A program made the translations under genes and the position numbers. This document shows positions 59,977 through 64,000 of a stretch of 64,000 nucleotides of DNA, piece by piece. Source of the stretch: Ehretia macrophylla. Taxonomy: Eukaryota; Streptophyta; Magnoliopsida; Boraginales; Ehretiaceae. The stretch is taken from contig CM075767.1 of NCBI GenBank assembly GCA_037974665.1, positions 1,738,501-1,802,500 of the forward strand, in the 5' to 3' direction. The notes below the pieces were generated by a model that was given only the letters and a program-made list of their open reading frames with translations, was not told the DNA's origin and did no database searches. Numbering within the stretch: position 1 is the first letter of the stretch; each line of letters opens with the position of its first letter.

Positions 59977-60936
59977 GAGACCGTTACATTTAGCAGTAGA
60001 CAAATCTATGAATGGACTATAGATGGTCAAACTGAGTTGCAAATTTACAATATAGCTCATAGAATGCTTATGTATTCTACTATTTGTAAACAGAATGATA
60101 ATTCTGATAAGCGTATAGCTATGATGATCACAACAAGATTTGCTAGTCAATTAAAAGGTTGGTGGGATATTTATTTAAACCAAACCTAACGTGAAGAAAT
60201 TTTAAATACTACTAAAATCGTAGATGAACAAGTTCAAGAGAATGTTGTTTATACTCTTTGTTTATCTATATGTGAACATTTCACGGGAAGATATTTACAT
60301 CAATATGATAATTCTAGGACCTTATTACAGAATTTGCGATGTCCTACTTTAACATCTTTTAGATGGTATAAGGATGTTTTCTTATCTAAGGTAATGAATT
60401 TACCTGATGCTAATAGTAATCATTGGAAATCCAAATTTGTGGATGGTTTACCTTCTGTTTTTGCATAAAGAATTAGACAAGATCATATGAAGAGATCAGA
60501 TAGTAATAATATTGCATGTGATACTTTTAATTATGGTACTCTTATTACATTATGTGTAGAAAAGGGATTATCTCTATGTAATGATATTCGTATGAATCAT
60601 CAATTAAAGAAACAAAGACTAACTGAGAGAAATCAGTTAGGAGAATTTTGTGATCAATTTGCTATGGAAATACCTAGCACATCTAGGACTAAACCTAGAA
60701 AACGCCATAAGGAAAGACCCCATAAAATGGAATATTATAAGAAATATAAGTCTAATGCTTATAAGAAAAAGGCAGCTAGAAAACACGAATGGCGTGAAAA
60801 GAAGGGTTATGTACCTCATAAAAAGATACCTACATGTTATACATGTGGTAAAAAAGGCCATTATGCTAATAAATGTAGAATGAAAAAAAAAAGATTAATA
60901 GTCTTGATATTGATGACAAGCTCAAAGAATCTTTAA
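59977..60936 (+). pseudogene. V2 coat-protein core and zinc knuckle
   Basis: It opens with the GAGAC copy that joins to 21375. The frame encodes a caulimovirid coat-protein core (for example YEWTIDGQTELQI near 60005 and SFRWYKDVFLSKVM near 60355), then a basic region and the CX2CX4HX4C knuckle CYTCGKKGHYANKC near 60835-60876. The coat protein forms the capsid and binds pregenomic RNA. In-frame stops are TAA 60187-60189 and TAA 60466-60468. An A-run at 60881-60890, longer than in V1, shifts the frame just after the knuckle, so the last residues to 60936 are spurious. The ATG at 59929 lies in the A3 LTR and is not the start. Confidence 0.85.
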
Positions 60937-61066
60937 GTAAAGTGTTATTAAACTCAGATAGTGAAAAATCTGATAGTGATACTGATACTAGTACTACTAG
61001 TAGTGATAATTTACATGTAATTGAATCTGATGATTTAATTAGTTTTTCTGATGATGAAAATATAAT
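60937..61066 (+). pseudogene. V2 coat-protein acidic tail, out of frame
   Basis: Nucleotides match V1 14890-15050 (Ser/Asp/Glu-rich tail) but are out of frame with the coat protein because of the A-run. The match stops at about 61066, where the reverse-oriented leader of V3 begins. Confidence 0.75.
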
Positions 61067-61784
61067 AACAGTGTCAATGAAAAATTAAAACAGTAAAATG
61101 ACAGAGCTACAGTCAACGACTTACAACCCACAAATAGCCATAACACGGCCTGAGAAGGGTATAACAATGCGACTCGAGAGATGTCAAACACTGACCATGT
61201 CAATAGTAAGTGATGAAAATATACTTCTGTATTTTATGCTATGTCATGAATTATTATATCTTGGGTCAAAAATTATACTTGAGCATTTCCTATATTAAAA
61301 TAGTGGTTGCCAAATAGCAACATATTAGCCTATCATTAGGCTAAAAAGTAAAAGACTGAAAAATAAAAAGAGAAATACCTGAAGAAAAATTTCTTCGATT
61401 GCCAAAACAGTAAGATTTACAAAAATATAAAAACTGAAAGAAAAGAAAGTAGCTTGTTCGAGCTCTGCCTAATAATAAGCAAATGCCGCCTACTTATACA
61501 AATTTTGCGGACTTGAAAACAAAATGCAAAAGAACTTATCCCAGATTCGAAATATTTGGAGTCCGGGGTCACTATACACTCACGTGAAAAAAGCAAATAA
61601 TTGTTTTTACTTTACATAAAGTAAACAGTAGACATTGTCTGCTGAAAGGGACATGTCACCAGCTGAAAATAATATTCCACTTGATATTGTTCCGCGAATA
61701 TTGGCTTTTCATATCAGTCCAAAAATCCTTTTAGCATCTTCAGACTTTATCCCTATCTTTTCATAAATTTGTCCAAGAACAGTA
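61067..61784 (-). promoter_or_regulatory. V3 intergenic / promoter / leader region
   Basis: It is homologous to 16072-16790 in reverse. It has the leader hairpin (61325-61344) and a TATA-like TATAAG (61493-61498). The plus-strand frame 61098-61298 mirrors a chance frame in the other copies. Confidence 0.65.
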
Positions 61785-63040
61785 TCATTGTTCTTGGGCA
61801 GGTGCTTTCCCCTTTTGTTTTGCTAGGAGAGCTTTCTCGATCAGGACGTCCTTTAGACTATCCCAAACATCTTCTACCAGCACATTTGGATTTTGTGCTT
61901 CTCCTGCTAAAACATTATATGGATTAGAACGCATAGACGCATCTTCTGATGTAGAATATTCATCATTATCACCATCAACTTCCTTTCCGAAATTTTTCAA
62001 AAAGTCTTGCTTTATTGCATCAAGGTAAGAGGCCATGATATCTCCCTTAGAACTAATCTGTTGTCGCATCTGGATTTTGCAAAGAAAATGAGAAAAAGGA
62101 GATTCCTCTTCTTGAGTTGATTCCACTACTTTGTCCTTATAGATCTGGACCATCTGTGCAATTTCATCCACCATATTTTATCCATAAGGTTTCTTTGTTT
62201 CTGGATCAATTTTAAGAAGTTTTGGCCAAAATTTTGAATAAAATTTTCTTTTCAAACAAAACATTTTTTGTTTATTCATTTCAGCAATAGGTACCCATTT
62301 CCAAATCCATGGGACACCAAATTCCATAAAGAAAAATAAAGAACTTGATCCTTCAATATAAAGATCAGGGTTATTCCCTATATGAGGGCAAGAAGCTAAC
62401 CATTCGGTAAAAAGTCCTTTATAAGGTTCAAGTAAAATTTTTATGGGAGGTCCATATTGAGGCCACCAAGTATGGATCCAAGTAGGGAATTTCCTTTGTT
62501 GAAAAATTTGTGGGTTAAATTTTATAAACCAAGTATTCTTTTTCTGAGGATTTTCATATAAGAAAACTTTTGAAAATACTTCAACATAATCCCAATAATT
62601 AAATTGATAAACATTTTTATTATCATGAGGATAAGTAAATTGTCTTTCAGCCATTGTGTTGATTCCCCAATCAGAGGGTGAAAGAATTTTCTTAATATAA
62701 ATCTTACTATAAGTATAAATTGGAAGAGAATTATTTCTCTTAAAATGTTCAAATTCACAACTATCAGTTGCTTGCAAGATAGACTCATAAAAGACTCTTG
62801 ACTTGTGATGATGCATAGGAAAAAAGAAATTATTAAGATAACGGTCCATAAGGTACCATGGGTCACTTCCCCATTGCTTATCCGAAATTTCAAGGATAAG
62901 AATAGTTTCAACATGAGTATGAGACTCATAAGAGTCAACCTCATCTTCCTGTTCCACAATATTGGCATAGGATGATGCTTGTGGTGCAGAAGTGTCTGCA
63001 TCAAGTAATTTCTTAATTTGTGCATAATTTGGATGAGATG
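61785..63040 (-). pseudogene. V3 ORF2, unknown function, truncated
   Basis: This is the best-preserved copy of ORF2. It is open from the LTR H junction at 63040 to a single TAA at 62178-62180 (where V1 and V2 encode Gln), then open again to the native stop at 61785-61787. It lacks the start codon and the RG-rich N-terminus, which lie beyond H. The aromatic-rich centre (for example TWWPQYGPPIKILLEPYKGL) and acidic C-terminal part are the same as in V1 and V2. No known enzyme motif is visible. Confidence 0.8.
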
Positions 63041-64000
63041 TGTGAAACCCCAGTTTTTCGTCTTTTTCTCGATTTATGTGTCTTTACCTCGATTTGCGTG
63101 ATTTGACATGTTTATGTGTTATATGAGTTAGAATATGTTAAAAATGTGATTTATATTCCTAATACGTGCTATATGTGCATTCATGAGATTTTCATAAAAA
63201 AAACATAATCAAAAATTTTATCGTCTGTTTTCATGAATAGTACTTTTGAACACCTGTCTGCTAAATTTTTTACAGGGGTGTTTTAAACATGTTAAAACCT
63301 ACTCCTCTATTATTAATAGACCCAAGTTTGATAAAAATTGATTCTGAAACAGAATAGTAATTTAAATAGACTTTTCGGGCAAAAAATAACATTTTTGAGC
63401 CAAATAGTGATTTCTTCTAAACCCGATTCTTGCATTGACTTTTGTTGACCTAGTATATATTAATATAAATGTATTTATATGTGGTATTAAATGATTTTAG
63501 ATTAATTGTGCATTCAAAAGACATTTGAAAATAAATAATATGACTTTTCACATTCTTTTGCAAAAATCGTGTTTTAAGTCGACTCGGGTGAAATTGTTTG
63601 AATATAAAACTTCTTGTCACCTAAAAATAAACTACTTGAGATAGTTTAGGTGTTGCATAATTAATTTGAGCAAGAGTAGTCAAGAAAATGAATTAAAAGA
63701 CAAGAAAACACTAAAAATAATTAGTTTCCACCTTTGACTTTCTTTTATTTGTTGACCTTTGCTTAATATATCACCAACACACATTAAAACAACACAAAAC
63801 ACACTCATTTTACACACACCTTACCGAAATTCCATGAGGGAGAAGAAAGAAGACATTTTTCAAAGGTTTTCAAGCATTTTTCACATAGATTTTGCAATTC
63901 AAGTCCAAATCACTTCATTCAAAGCTTGATTTCACTTGTTGGGCATCCATTCTACATGTTTCTTGCATCAAAACACATCAAAGGTGAGAGAAAAATTCTA
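63041..64000 (+). repeat. LTR H, E1 family (start only)
   Basis: It begins TGTGAAACCCCAG and follows 2977-3935 closely to the window end. It inserted into V3 ORF2; the preceding bases AGATG (63036-63040) are the candidate TSD, with the partner outside the window. Whether it is solo or part of a full element cannot be told. Confidence 0.87.

Larger units (their letters stand above)
15227..61066 (+). mobile_element. Endogenous pararetrovirus segment V2, split by two later insertions
   Basis: On the plus strand V2 contains the ORF2 3' part, intergenic promoter, leader with primer site, ORF1 start, movement protein, pre-coat region and coat protein. The segment crosses the circular genome's numbering origin, as an integrated concatemer or permuted copy would. 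Solo LTR I (16922-19405) and the nested block 21376-59976 interrupt it. Exact TSDs (ATAAA and GAGAC) show that the flanking viral parts were once continuous. It ends at 61066, where V3 starts in the opposite direction. Confidence 0.87.
61067..63040 (-). mobile_element. Endogenous pararetrovirus segment V3
   Basis: On the minus strand it contains ORF2 (N-terminally cut by LTR H) and the intergenic/leader region, ending about 70 bases short of the primer site seen in V2. It joins V2 tail to tail at about 61066/61067. Divergence from V1 and V2 is low, so all three derive from closely related virus genomes. Confidence 0.85.

Overview
This window is repeat-dense plant DNA, most likely from a flowering plant (probably a eudicot) with a large, transposon-rich genome. 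The evidence is Ty3/gypsy LTR retrotransposons of the chromovirus/Tekay type, with tRNA-iMet primer sites and a chromodomain-like integrase tail, plus broken copies of an endogenous plant pararetrovirus (family Caulimoviridae, florendovirus-like). I see no convincing host gene, rRNA or tRNA gene, or CRISPR array. Every stretch can be assigned to an element, and the layers can be ordered by nesting and by 5-bp target-site duplications (TSDs).

Layout. 1-5606: non-autonomous LTR element E1 (+), its 5' LTR cut by the window edge. 5607-7610: reverse LTR B, into which E1 inserted. 7611-10437: part of Tekay-type element C (+), holding the end of a 5' LTR and a decayed gag-protease gene; LTR B lies inside C's LTR. 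10438-63040: three pararetrovirus segments in alternating orientation. V1 (-) is 10438-15226, V2 (+) is 15227-61066 and is interrupted twice, V3 (-) is 61067-63040. 63041-64000: start of an LTR of the E1 family (H, +).

V2 is split first by solo LTR I (16922-19405, TSD ATAAA), directly after the presumed ORF1 start codon. It is split again by a 38.6-kb nest (21376-59976, TSD GAGAC) inside the region leading to the coat protein. The outermost element of the nest, A (-), is a three-LTR, two-interior tandem. Its first LTR holds the full-length Tekay element D (22351-32386, TSD GCAAC), the only near-complete gag-pol in the window. Its third LTR holds non-autonomous element E (41140-58540, TSD AAAAC). 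The right LTR of E holds solo LTR F and complete non-autonomous element G, side by side and sharing one TSD (TGGGG).

How the parts relate. D encodes Gag, protease, reverse transcriptase, RNase H, integrase and a chromodomain-like tail in one frame, but has one internal stop and a changed RNase H catalytic Asp. A, E, G and E1 encode no recognisable Gag or Pol. They keep the primer site, the purine tract and a short remnant of the pol 3' end, so they probably depended on D-like helpers. The viral segments together contain pieces of movement protein, coat protein, protease, RT, RNase H and a second ORF of unknown function. Each segment carries stops, frameshifts or truncations, so none appears able to express a full viral genome.
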